A stretch of DNA of 64,000 nucleotides from Psychrobacter immobilis. GTDB taxonomy: Bacteria > Pseudomonadota > Gammaproteobacteria > Pseudomonadales > Moraxellaceae. Position 1 is the stretch's first letter; every line of letters starts with the position of its first letter. The notes under the pieces were generated by a model. It saw only the letters and a program-made list of their open reading frames with translations, did no database searches and had not been told where the DNA came from. The position numbers and the translations under genes were made by a program. Positions 20,777 to 28,793 of the stretch are shown here, piece after piece. Where the stretch lies: positions 62,001 through 126,000 of the forward strand of contig NZ_CAJHAD010000003.1 in NCBI RefSeq assembly GCF_904846285.1. The letters are read 5' to 3'.

Positions 20777-23700
20777 TTATAAAGGCGAGCCGATAAACAG
20801 ATGCAGTCTAACCGGAATGCTGTCTTCTGTCACACCCGCAGCCACATCGACACGCACCACGCCGACCGGCGACGCCCAGCGGATACCCACGCCCACGCCA
20901 ACTTTGGTATCTGTCTCAAAGTCTTTATCATAAGCATTACCGACATCAGTGAAAAATGCCCCGCGGAAACCCGGTTTAAACTCATAGTTATATTCGGCAC
21001 TACCAACGGCAAGGATTTGCCCACCGGTCAGATAGCCTTTATCAATCGGTGATAGGCTCTCGTAATCATAACCGCGGATACTTTGATCGCCGCCAGCAAA
21101 GAAGCGTAGTTTATAAGGCACTTCATAAAAGTCATCGGCCCAAATATAACCGGTATTTAAACTACCCAGCACTTGGTGTTTATTATCAGCACCAAAACTA
21201 TAAATACCGCTGACACCCGCGCGTAGTATCGCCAAATCGGTATCACTCAGGGCGCTTTCTGAACCTGCTTCAAGCGAATAATACTGGCGGAACCCACGCG
21301 TAGGATTGGCGGGATTATCAACGTCTGTCTTACTCATGCCGTAACCAAATAACAAGGCTTGCTGGGTAGGTTTAGAGGAAGTAAAGCGTACCGGAAGATT
21401 GTCTAACTCATCCTCATCCACGCCGGTCTCTAGCTCATCTAAACGGTAGCGCACAGAGTAACTACGATCCCAGCCGTTTTCACGGCGGATATTACGTGCC
21501 AATGCGGCTTTTAAGGTTCTGGTAGATAAATCAAAATTACCTTCGCCTTGGTCGATGACCTCTTCTTCATAAGTCAAACGCGCATCCAACTTATCATTCA
21601 AAGGATGCTTCCATGGTCGGCTGGCGTAAAGGGCGACGTTCTTGGTGATACGTGATACTTCGGTTTCTGCGCCTGCTTGATAGCCTTTACGATTGAGCAG
21701 ATTATAATCTATCTTGGCGGTTGCACGTACACCCGTGTCGGTGCCATAACCCAGACCGACTTGAGCATCACGCGGTTTGTTCGCAGACACAAAGACATAC
21801 AATGGCACTTTTTTATTTTCTAATACGTCTTGCGGCGTTTTACGTCCAGCAAGCGTTGGCGGTACAAAGTTTTCATCAGCAAGAATGCTTTTCTCATCAG
21901 GGAAAATTTTCTGCGCAATGTTACTAATAGAGTCACTGATTTTACCCAAAATGCTATTGGCTTCTTGGTCTTTTTCGTCCAATACCCGATCATTGGGCAA
22001 ACGGCTTAGACGTTCGGCTTTTTGTTTAATAGCTTGCAGTTTAGCCAGCGTTTCTTCATCAGCCTCAAACTCAATCGCAGCAATGTCAGCTGGATTGACA
22101 CTATCGCCACTAGTGGCGTAGCGCTCGCCATCAGCTTGAGTCATGCCATCGCCATTTTGCCCCATATTATTTATGTCGGCGCCATCATCGGTATTATCAG
22201 TACTATTGCTATTAGGTGAATTATCAAAGGCTAAAGTACTGCTTTCACTGCGTTCATCTGGTGGCAAAATCGACTCGACGTTGACGGTATTAAAGTAACG
22301 GGTCGCTGATAAATCATTACTAAATTTGGTCACCGCCGGACGATAAAACGGATCGCCTTCTTTAAAGCCTACTAGCTGATGTAATAATGACAATTCTACC
22401 GGCAGTTTTTCCGGGTCACGCGTCAGCGTACGTGATTCTTGATCATAAGTAAAAAACACCACTTCATCAAATTCATAACGTTCACCAGTATTGTAGACCA
22501 GTGATACATCGGCGGTATTGTCCGGCAAGATGATATCAACCGATTTATTTAGCCAATATTGATCAAAGTAACCATAGGTATCACTAAGTGACTCAAGCGC
22601 CGCTTTACTGTCTTTATAAACTCGGTGATTAAAGATATCACCCTCTTGTGGCGGCAAGTCTTTTTTAAGCGTGGCAAATTCTTCTTGCTCGCTACCTTCG
22701 CCGCGAATATCAACAATACGGCTATCAACGCGTACTGGTTCGCCCAACTTCTCAATAATGACATCGATAGTATCGCTATTGGTTTGGCGCAAACGTAGGG
22801 TCACATCATAGTAACCAACTGCTTTAGCAGCATCTAATGCGCTTTGGCGTAGACGCGGTAGTGCGGCGGTAAAATCGACTACAGACTGCACTGTAGTCTC
22901 ATCCATCGCAGCTTTGATATTCTTAAAGGGTTGAATATCATCATCGGCTTTGGTTAATGTTGGCTTAAGGTTTCTGGCGTTGTTTGGCGCATTATTTTTT
23001 GTACCATTGTTTTCAGTATTGTCGCTTAAGTTATCCGCCGCCGCTTGTTGCAGATAAACCGTGGTTTCGACGTGCGGTAGCGTTATCACACCGCCATTAA
23101 ATAAACGATTATAAAGACGCTTAACGATATTGCCTTTCTTATTGCGCGCCATAGTTTTAGGTTTTGCCGCTTGCTCGATACTTTCTTTTACCGCGTTAAT
23201 ATCGTTTTCGTAATTCGGTAAATAATCATCAGGATTGATGCTGCCTGACTGAGCATTACCTGACTGGGCATCTTCTACATAATCGCTATCCGTTTCTACA
23301 CTGGCACTGGCGTTGTTGGTACTGATACTACTATTGCCATCACTACTAACCAAATCACTGACGTTAATAGGACGCGACATTACATCGTCAGTCTCTGCCT
23401 GTTTCGCAGCCGTCTCATTTCTACCTAAGGTATCAAGATTGCTTGGCGCTGGTAGATTGGTGGCATCCAATCCCACGTCCAGCCCAATCGGCGGCGTGCT
23501 ATCGTCTAACCTTGCTACAGGTGCATCAAACGCTTCATCAAATGCTTGAAAGTCGCTGTCGTTATGACGCATGCCATTGATATTATTAACACCCTTACTC
23601 TGATTAATGCTGTCAATATCTTGGGCGTTTTGCCTGTCCATTGCCGCCAGCTCGCGATCAATCTCGTCAGGCGTCATCATCTGATAGCCTTGTTGCTGCA

Positions 23701-24403
23701 CGCTATTGACTTGCTGTTCTAAGTTTTCATTGCTATCAAATGCTTGGTTGTTACCTAGATTATCCAAGCCATTACCAATGTTATTAGCGAAGTCACTAAC
23801 ACTATCGATATCATTATTTGATAACTGGGATTTATCGGTGTTATTTGCTTGCGTGGTGGCGTTTTTGTTAGGATTTTTAATACCTAAGTTCTGCTCGCTA
23901 TAATCATCCAATACCGATTGATCGATAATACCTTCTTCAACAGCTTTTTTTAGACGTAAGGCATCCAAAGCGATATCAAGCTGCCTATCTTCATAGGTAT
24001 CTTTAGAAAGTGCTCGTTTAGATGAGGACTGAGTCGAAGAATTAGAAGGCGGTTTTGGCGTTGTTGGCTGCGATTGTAGTTGCTGCTGTGCAGTGGTCGT
24101 ATCACCTTCGCTATTTCCGATGACTTGACTGCTGCTCGAGCTATTGACCGCATTATTATTTAAATCGGTAGCAGCAAAAGCGACAGGCGCCATACAGACA
24201 CTCACGCCAAAACCAACCAAACTGGTGGTCAACGCCCTAAAAATCGCCGTACGCGTAAAATAAACGCGCGGACTATCGATACGATTGATGTGATTAACGT
24301 AACTAAGATGAGCAAGTTTAGCTGTGCCCTTTGACATGTCTGCCGATGTATCACGCAACATAACCGATGAGTTGTGCGCTAGAGTTGAAGGCTGATGTTT
24401 CAT
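20777..24403 (-). CDS. tamA: Outer-membrane assembly factor TamA (Omp85 family), enlarged
   Basis: Omp85 beta-barrel partner of TamB. At 1208 residues it is twice the size of E. coli TamA (about 577). The N-terminus has about 48 residues before a signal-like hydrophobic segment (ALTTSLVGFGVSVCMAPVAF, cut near AFA-AT), so the signal peptide is extended. Residues about 80-470 are low-complexity Asn/Gln/Asp/Ser. POTRA-like domains start near residue 490 (VVDFTAALPRLRQSALDAAK, then GYYDVTLRLR and TYGYFDQYWL). The third POTRA is interrupted by about 150 acidic residues (about 713-862) between NTVNVESILPP and VPLYVFVSANKPRDAQ. The barrel follows, with VGLGYGTDTGVR and the Omp85 loop motif GGDQSIRGYDYESLSP. 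AGGA lies seven bases before the ATG. Confidence 0.93.
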   Translation of the reverse strand: MKHQPSTLAHNSSVMLRDTSADMSKGTAKLAHLSYVNHINRIDSPRVYFTRTAIFRALTTSLVGFGVSVCMAPVAFAATDLNNNAVNSSSSSQVIGNSEGDTTTAQQQLQSQPTTPKPPSNSSTQSSSKRALSKDTYEDRQLDIALDALRLKKAVEEGIIDQSVLDDYSEQNLGIKNPNKNATTQANNTDKSQLSNNDIDSVSDFANNIGNGLDNLGNNQAFDSNENLEQQVNSVQQQGYQMMTPDEIDRELAAMDRQNAQDIDSINQSKGVNNINGMRHNDSDFQAFDEAFDAPVARLDDSTPPIGLDVGLDATNLPAPSNLDTLGRNETAAKQAETDDVMSRPINVSDLVSSDGNSSISTNNASASVETDSDYVEDAQSGNAQSGSINPDDYLPNYENDINAVKESIEQAAKPKTMARNKKGNIVKRLYNRLFNGGVITLPHVETTVYLQQAAADNLSDNTENNGTKNNAPNNARNLKPTLTKADDDIQPFKNIKAAMDETTVQSVVDFTAALPRLRQSALDAAKAVGYYDVTLRLRQTNSDTIDVIIEKLGEPVRVDSRIVDIRGEGSEQEEFATLKKDLPPQEGDIFNHRVYKDSKAALESLSDTYGYFDQYWLNKSVDIILPDNTADVSLVYNTGERYEFDEVVFFTYDQESRTLTRDPEKLPVELSLLHQLVGFKEGDPFYRPAVTKFSNDLSATRYFNTVNVESILPPDERSESSTLAFDNSPNSNSTDNTDDGADINNMGQNGDGMTQADGERYATSGDSVNPADIAAIEFEADEETLAKLQAIKQKAERLSRLPNDRVLDEKDQEANSILGKISDSISNIAQKIFPDEKSILADENFVPPTLAGRKTPQDVLENKKVPLYVFVSANKPRDAQVGLGYGTDTGVRATAKIDYNLLNRKGYQAGAETEVSRITKNVALYASRPWKHPLNDKLDARLTYEEEVIDQGEGNFDLSTRTLKAALARNIRRENGWDRSYSVRYRLDELETGVDEDELDNLPVRFTSSKPTQQALLFGYGMSKTDVDNPANPTRGFRQYYSLEAGSESALSDTDLAILRAGVSGIYSFGADNKHQVLGSLNTGYIWADDFYEVPYKLRFFAGGDQSIRGYDYESLSPIDKGYLTGGQILAVGSAEYNYEFKPGFRGAFFTDVGNAYDKDFETDTKVGVGVGIRWASPVGVVRVDVAAGVTEDSIPVRLHLFIGSPL

Positions 24404-24710
24404 ATTTATTTCCTATCACCTCACGCGGCACAATTTGACGAGTCTTACCGGTGAATAAAAGTAGAGCAGTTAACTGAAATTATTGGTTTGGGCGGCTAAA
24501 ATTTACAAATCATAACTTAGTTAATTATCAAATCATAGCATCGGGCGCATGTATTTTTAGCAAAGCCTTGCTATTATACGGCTTAACATTGATAAAACCT
24601 ATGCCATATTTCGATAAGTTTTTGATACTACTAACAATTGTTTATATATCAATGACTGCGTTTTACCTTGTTCTCACCATACTAGTTGCGACCCATCTGT
24701 AGGAATTTTC
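24404..24710. other. Divergent promoter region between tamA and the LplT-like gene
   Basis: AT-rich spacer that must hold both start regions. I see no consensus strong enough to name and no gene. Confidence 0.4.
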
Positions 24711-26051
24711 ATGGCCAATCAGTTTCAATTATTTAAGCGCCGCCGTTTTAGCGCCATGTTTTTTACCCAGTTTTTGGGCGCGTTCAATGACAATATCTTT
24801 AAGCAAGCGCTGATACTGGTGCTGACTTATACCGCTGCCAGCCAGTTGGGTATGGAAGTCAGTATTTTAAACAACTTAGCGGCAATGTTGTTTATTTTGC
24901 CGTACTTTTTATTTTCGGCATTGGCAGGTCAAATCGCCGATAAATTTGAAAAATCAAAACTGACGCGATTGATTAAGTTGCTTGAAATATCCATCATGGT
25001 TATTGCCGCCATCGGCTTTGTCTTTGAATGGTATGCACTATTATTTGTGGCGCTGTTTTTAATGGGTGCCCAATCGACGTTTTTTGGTCCGATTAAGTAT
25101 GCGTATTTGCCACAAGCGATGAAAGAAGATGAGCTGGTCGGTGCCAATGGTCTGTTTCAAATGGGTACCTCGCTTGCCATCCTGCTTGGTATGATTATCG
25201 CTGGGGTATTGACCCAGATAACGCAGCCGCTATTTTGGATCAGTGTGACCGTACTAATCGTCGCGGCAATAGGCTATTTTGCATCTCGTTTTATTCCAAC
25301 CATGCCAGCAATGCAGCCTGACCTGAAGATTAATTGGAACATCTTTACTACTAGCATGGCGACAGTGCGCTATTTATACTCGCTGCCTTTTTTATTCTTT
25401 GTCATCCTTGGTAATAGCTGGTTTTGGTTTTACGGCGCGACGTTTTTGACCCAAACCCCAGAGTTCAGCAAAGTCATTTTACATGGCGACGAGTCAGTGG
25501 TTATTTTTCTATTAACGCTGTTTTCAGTCGGCGTCTCGATTGGTTCTCTGCTTTGTAAATCATTGACCAAAAACCAAGTCAGCCTACGCTTATTGCCGTT
25601 TGGTATCGCTGGTCTCAGCATCTTTGCGATTGATTTATATTTTTCTTTATCAGGACTCAATATCAACGTTAATACAGAAGCGTTACTCGGTATTAGCGAC
25701 TTATGGGGTATGAGCGGTAGCTGGCGTGTGTTTGCCGACTTATTCTTTTTAGGTTTTAGCGGCGGTTTATATATCGTGCCTTTATATGCTTCTATGCAGG
25801 CTTATGCGCCAAAAAGCCATCGTGCGCGCATCGTCGGTGCCAATAATATCTTTAATGCCATCTTTATGGTCAGCTCGGCGATTTTTTCGATTGTGGTGTT
25901 AAATACGTTAGGTATGACCCTACCGCAACTGTTCTTAGTAACGGGCATATTGAATCTGGTTTTTGGGGTGTTTTTATATCTCAAGCTTAATAAACATATC
26001 AAGCATGCAGTCATTCAAACCCATGATGATGAACATAATCGACACGATTAG
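24711..26051 (+). CDS. MFS transporter of the LplT (lysophospholipid flippase) type
   Basis: 446-residue major facilitator protein with about 12 hydrophobic segments. The start RRRFSAMFFTQFLGAFNDNI and the loop STFFGPIKYAYLPQAM are characteristic of LplT and of the transporter half of Aas-type fusions, which flip lysophospholipids to the cytoplasmic face for re-acylation. The acyltransferase is not fused and is not adjacent, so the substrate is inferred. AGGA sits six to seven bases before the ATG. The C-terminus is short and hydrophilic (QTHDDEHNRHD). It is divergent from tamA; both would serve envelope lipid handling. Confidence 0.8.
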   Translation: MANQFQLFKRRRFSAMFFTQFLGAFNDNIFKQALILVLTYTAASQLGMEVSILNNLAAMLFILPYFLFSALAGQIADKFEKSKLTRLIKLLEISIMVIAAIGFVFEWYALLFVALFLMGAQSTFFGPIKYAYLPQAMKEDELVGANGLFQMGTSLAILLGMIIAGVLTQITQPLFWISVTVLIVAAIGYFASRFIPTMPAMQPDLKINWNIFTTSMATVRYLYSLPFLFFVILGNSWFWFYGATFLTQTPEFSKVILHGDESVVIFLLTLFSVGVSIGSLLCKSLTKNQVSLRLLPFGIAGLSIFAIDLYFSLSGLNINVNTEALLGISDLWGMSGSWRVFADLFFLGFSGGLYIVPLYASMQAYAPKSHRARIVGANNIFNAIFMVSSAIFSIVVLNTLGMTLPQLFLVTGILNLVFGVFLYLKLNKHIKHAVIQTHDDEHNRHD

Positions 26052-26056
26052 ATATT

Positions 26057-26095
26057 CAAGTCATCTAAACAAGTCATCTAAACAAGTCATCTAAA
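26057..26095 (+). repeat. Three perfect copies of a 13-bp tandem repeat
   Basis: CAAGTCATCTAAA is repeated head to tail at 26057-26069, 26070-26082 and 26083-26095, starting six bases after the stop of the LplT-like gene. Confidence 0.97.
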
Positions 26096-26327
26096 TTAGC
26101 AACACTGCTAGATGCTGCTATAAGTGCATCATCAAGCTGATAATTTTGCTGCTGACCGTCTATGTTGTCTGCTATAGTTGTTTGTTATAGTAAGACTCAT
26201 CAGCAAACTGCTAGTAAACAGTGCTTACTACTCGTGTAAACTTGCTACTTTAAGAGAATTTCAACTGGCTTAAAACCCATTAATAATAAAGCATATTTAT
26301 CATATACATAGCCACCAGGAGTGAACC

Positions 26328-26972
26328 ATGGCGCAGCGTCCCTTATCAAAAATTGACCATTTATTACTGGGAGTGGACAAGGCATTGCGAGCGGTCGTAC
26401 CGCATTCAAATCCTAGCACTCGCCCGCTGCCCGTGAGTAGCGACGAGATTCCTGAGCTGAGTATCACCGAGGCGCGGCATGTCGCAGGCCTAATGCGTAT
26501 CAACCATACTGGCGAAGTATGCGCGCAAGGGCTGTATCACGGGCAAGCGTTTGCGGCAAAAGATGACAACGTTAAGCAAGCCATGCAACAGTCCGCTGAA
26601 GAAGAGGTCGATCATCTGGTGTGGTGCGAGGTACGTTTGGATGAGCTTGGCAGTCATCCTAGTATTTTCACGCCATTATGGTATGGCATGTCATTTGGGC
26701 TTGGGGCGGTAGCAGGTGCTATCTCTAATGAGTTTAGTTTGGGCTTTGTCGCAGAAACTGAAGCGCAGGTCAGTGAGCATTTGCAAGATCATATTGGACA
26801 ATTACCACCACAAGATAAACGCTCAAGAGAAATACTGGCGCAAATGGATATTGAAGAATTACACCATCGCGAATTGGCGCTGGCCAATGGCGGCGCTGCT
26901 TTGTCACCGCCGGTACGTTATACCATGAGCTGGATGGCCAATCGCATGAAAGCCACTGCTTATCACTTATAA
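26328..26972 (+). CDS. coq7: 3-demethoxyubiquinol 3-hydroxylase, Coq7 type
   Basis: Di-iron hydroxylase that carries out the last ring hydroxylation in ubiquinone synthesis. The four-helix di-iron ligands are visible as RINHTGEVCAQGLYHGQA (first Glu), SAEEEVDHLVWC (E-E-x-D-H), FVAETEAQVSEH and DIEELHHRELAL (E-x-x-H). 214 residues fits the family. AGGAG lies six bases before the ATG. Neighbours are not ubi genes. E. coli uses the unrelated flavoprotein UbiF for this step; Moraxellaceae and Pseudomonas use Coq7, which agrees with the proposed origin. Confidence 0.95.
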   Translation: MAQRPLSKIDHLLLGVDKALRAVVPHSNPSTRPLPVSSDEIPELSITEARHVAGLMRINHTGEVCAQGLYHGQAFAAKDDNVKQAMQQSAEEEVDHLVWCEVRLDELGSHPSIFTPLWYGMSFGLGAVAGAISNEFSLGFVAETEAQVSEHLQDHIGQLPPQDKRSREILAQMDIEELHHRELALANGGAALSPPVRYTMSWMANRMKATAYHL

Positions 26973-27214
26973 GCGTTTATCGTCTATAATAGCCCCTATT
27001 ATATTGGACTAAGTCTCTGTCATAACGACTAGCGATAGCGAGGTATTACCTACTTTTAACAATCCTACTACTGTTAGCACTCCAGTTAATTTGCTAGGGT
27101 ATTAAAAATTTGTACGATTTTGCGCAAAAATAAGACATAACGAGCAATTAATGGATTATTAGATAACGATTCAATAAACAAAATGATTATTAAATAAATA
27201 AGGTAACTATTTTT

Positions 27215-28375
27215 ATGAAAGCCATCAGCCAACCAAATACATCTAGCAAAGCGCCGAAATTTGCAACCCTAACCGCATTAGCCGCGGCCTGTGCCATGAT
27301 GCTATCGGCGCCTGTGAATGCAGCTGAAGAAGCTGTTACCGCTGCAGCCTCTACTAGCACATCAGTGCCTAGCGCAATCGATTCCAGTAAACGGGTGATT
27401 CGCTTAGCCAAACCAAATACAGCTATCAGCACTGCTCAACCTGACGCGCAAGCAAATGCTGGAGTTGAGAATGGGACTGTAAATAACGCTCAGCAGAATG
27501 CCATTCAACCAAATAATATGGCCCAACCTACGTTTTCTCAAGCGGGTAATACTCAACCAAACCGTGCGCCTTTGAATACTACAAACATTGCCCAGCCACC
27601 AGCCGTACCGACGCCGGATACGTCAGAGTTGACTGGCACGACGCGTGTTTATGAGCGTGGTCCAATGACCGCAACGGGTATTGATTTACGTAGCGGTCAG
27701 CTGCCAAATATCCCAGCACCGCAAGTGAATATCTCAGATATCAGCTTTGTACCGACCGTGCTAATATCGCAGCAACAAGGACTTGGCACCGATAAACTGG
27801 ACGTTAGCTTACTTGATGAGTTTATTAAAGAGGTGTCGCCAAATGCGCGCCATTATCCGCCAAACTTTCCTACCCGCACCCAACGTCATAACGCCCGTGA
27901 AAAAATCAAAGTCATGACCGAGTGGATTGAACCGTATGCCAAAGCACCAAATGCTTCATTTGATGTATTGATTCGTGCTGCTAAACTGAATGGCATGGGA
28001 CGTAACTTAGACTTAGGCTCAGAATATACGGTACGCGGCGGACAGTATGTCGATCGTGCGATCAAACTGAAGCCTGATAGCGGTGAAGCCAATTTCATCT
28101 ACGGCATGATGCTCTCAGAAGGTGGCGGCTTTAAAGAGGGTCAAAAGTACCTTGATCAAGCAGTCAACCTCGGCTATACCGAAGCCGAGCAAAGCTTAGC
28201 GCAATCGGACGTACTGAGTGATCGCCGCGACAAAGCCCTAGAACGCTTGCGCCGTTTAGAGCAGAAAACGCCTAATAATGCGATGATTCGTCAACAAATC
28301 AAACTTGTCGAAGACGGTAAATTCTATATTTGGGATATCCCTGCACAAGACGTCAATATCAAACCAAGTACCTAG
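27215..28375 (+). CDS. Periplasmic TPR/Sel1-like repeat protein, function unknown
   Basis: 386 residues. Residues 1-36 are a signal peptide (KFATLTALAAACAMMLSAPV, cleavage near NAA). Residues about 40-150 are Ala/Gln/Asn/Pro-rich and probably unfolded. From about 190 there is a helical domain with a TPR-like stretch: GGQYVDRAIKLKPDSGEANF, then YGMMLSEGGGFKEGQKYLDQ and AVNLGYTEAEQSL. I do not recognise a named family. AAGG lies eleven bases before the ATG. The gene stands alone between coq7 and a strong terminator. Confidence 0.75.
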   Translation: MKAISQPNTSSKAPKFATLTALAAACAMMLSAPVNAAEEAVTAAASTSTSVPSAIDSSKRVIRLAKPNTAISTAQPDAQANAGVENGTVNNAQQNAIQPNNMAQPTFSQAGNTQPNRAPLNTTNIAQPPAVPTPDTSELTGTTRVYERGPMTATGIDLRSGQLPNIPAPQVNISDISFVPTVLISQQQGLGTDKLDVSLLDEFIKEVSPNARHYPPNFPTRTQRHNAREKIKVMTEWIEPYAKAPNASFDVLIRAAKLNGMGRNLDLGSEYTVRGGQYVDRAIKLKPDSGEANFIYGMMLSEGGGFKEGQKYLDQAVNLGYTEAEQSLAQSDVLSDRRDKALERLRRLEQKTPNNAMIRQQIKLVEDGKFYIWDIPAQDVNIKPST

Positions 28376-28437
28376 TTAGCTACTAGGTATTTAAGATTAA
28401 TAATTTCTACATTTACCGCATAACTAAGATAAAGACC

Positions 28438-28486
28438 AAAAAGCGTGCTGAATTATTGCTAGCAATAATTTAAGCGCGCTTTTTTA
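28438..28486 (+). terminator. Terminator after the TPR-repeat gene
   Basis: AAAAGCG pairs with CGCTTTT around an inner 20-base perfect palindrome (AATTATTGCTAGCAATAATT), followed by a T run. Confidence 0.9.
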
Positions 28487-28644
28487 TGCCTAATACAAAC
28501 GCCAATCTTATATTAATGACTCACTCATTTATCATCAGCCTCTCACTAAACTAGCAATTTTCACTCATTAGCCTATAATCTTTTATTCCTAAAACTTTTT
28601 ATTTCTATAGCTTATTAATTGAGAGCCTGTTAATTAGAAGTTCC

Positions 28645-28689
28645 TTGATTAAATATCTCCTCAATTAAATATCTTCTTAATTAAATACA
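28645..28689 (+). repeat. 16-bp imperfect tandem repeat upstream of the hydrolase
   Basis: TTGATTAAATATCTCC, TCAATTAAATATCTTC and the partial TTAATTAAATACA lie head to tail, with two or three changes per copy. Confidence 0.75.
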
Positions 28690-28793
28690 ATAGTCTCCTA
28701 ACAAAAGTTGCGCTACACTTCTATGGACAGATAAATGTGTCATTTATCCTGTCTTTGTTGTGCATTCCTGACTATTATTCATTGGAATTACCT

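Larger units (their letters stand above)
28376..28793. other. Spacer between the TPR gene and the lipoprotein hydrolase
   Basis: Contains a strong terminator (28438-28486), very AT-rich sequence, and a 16-bp imperfect repeat (28645-28689). The hydrolase promoter probably lies near or inside that repeat. No gene seen. Confidence 0.6.

Noticed and set aside
26057-26095. CRISPR array
   Set aside because: Units are only 13 bp, directly adjacent without spacers, and no cas gene is near.
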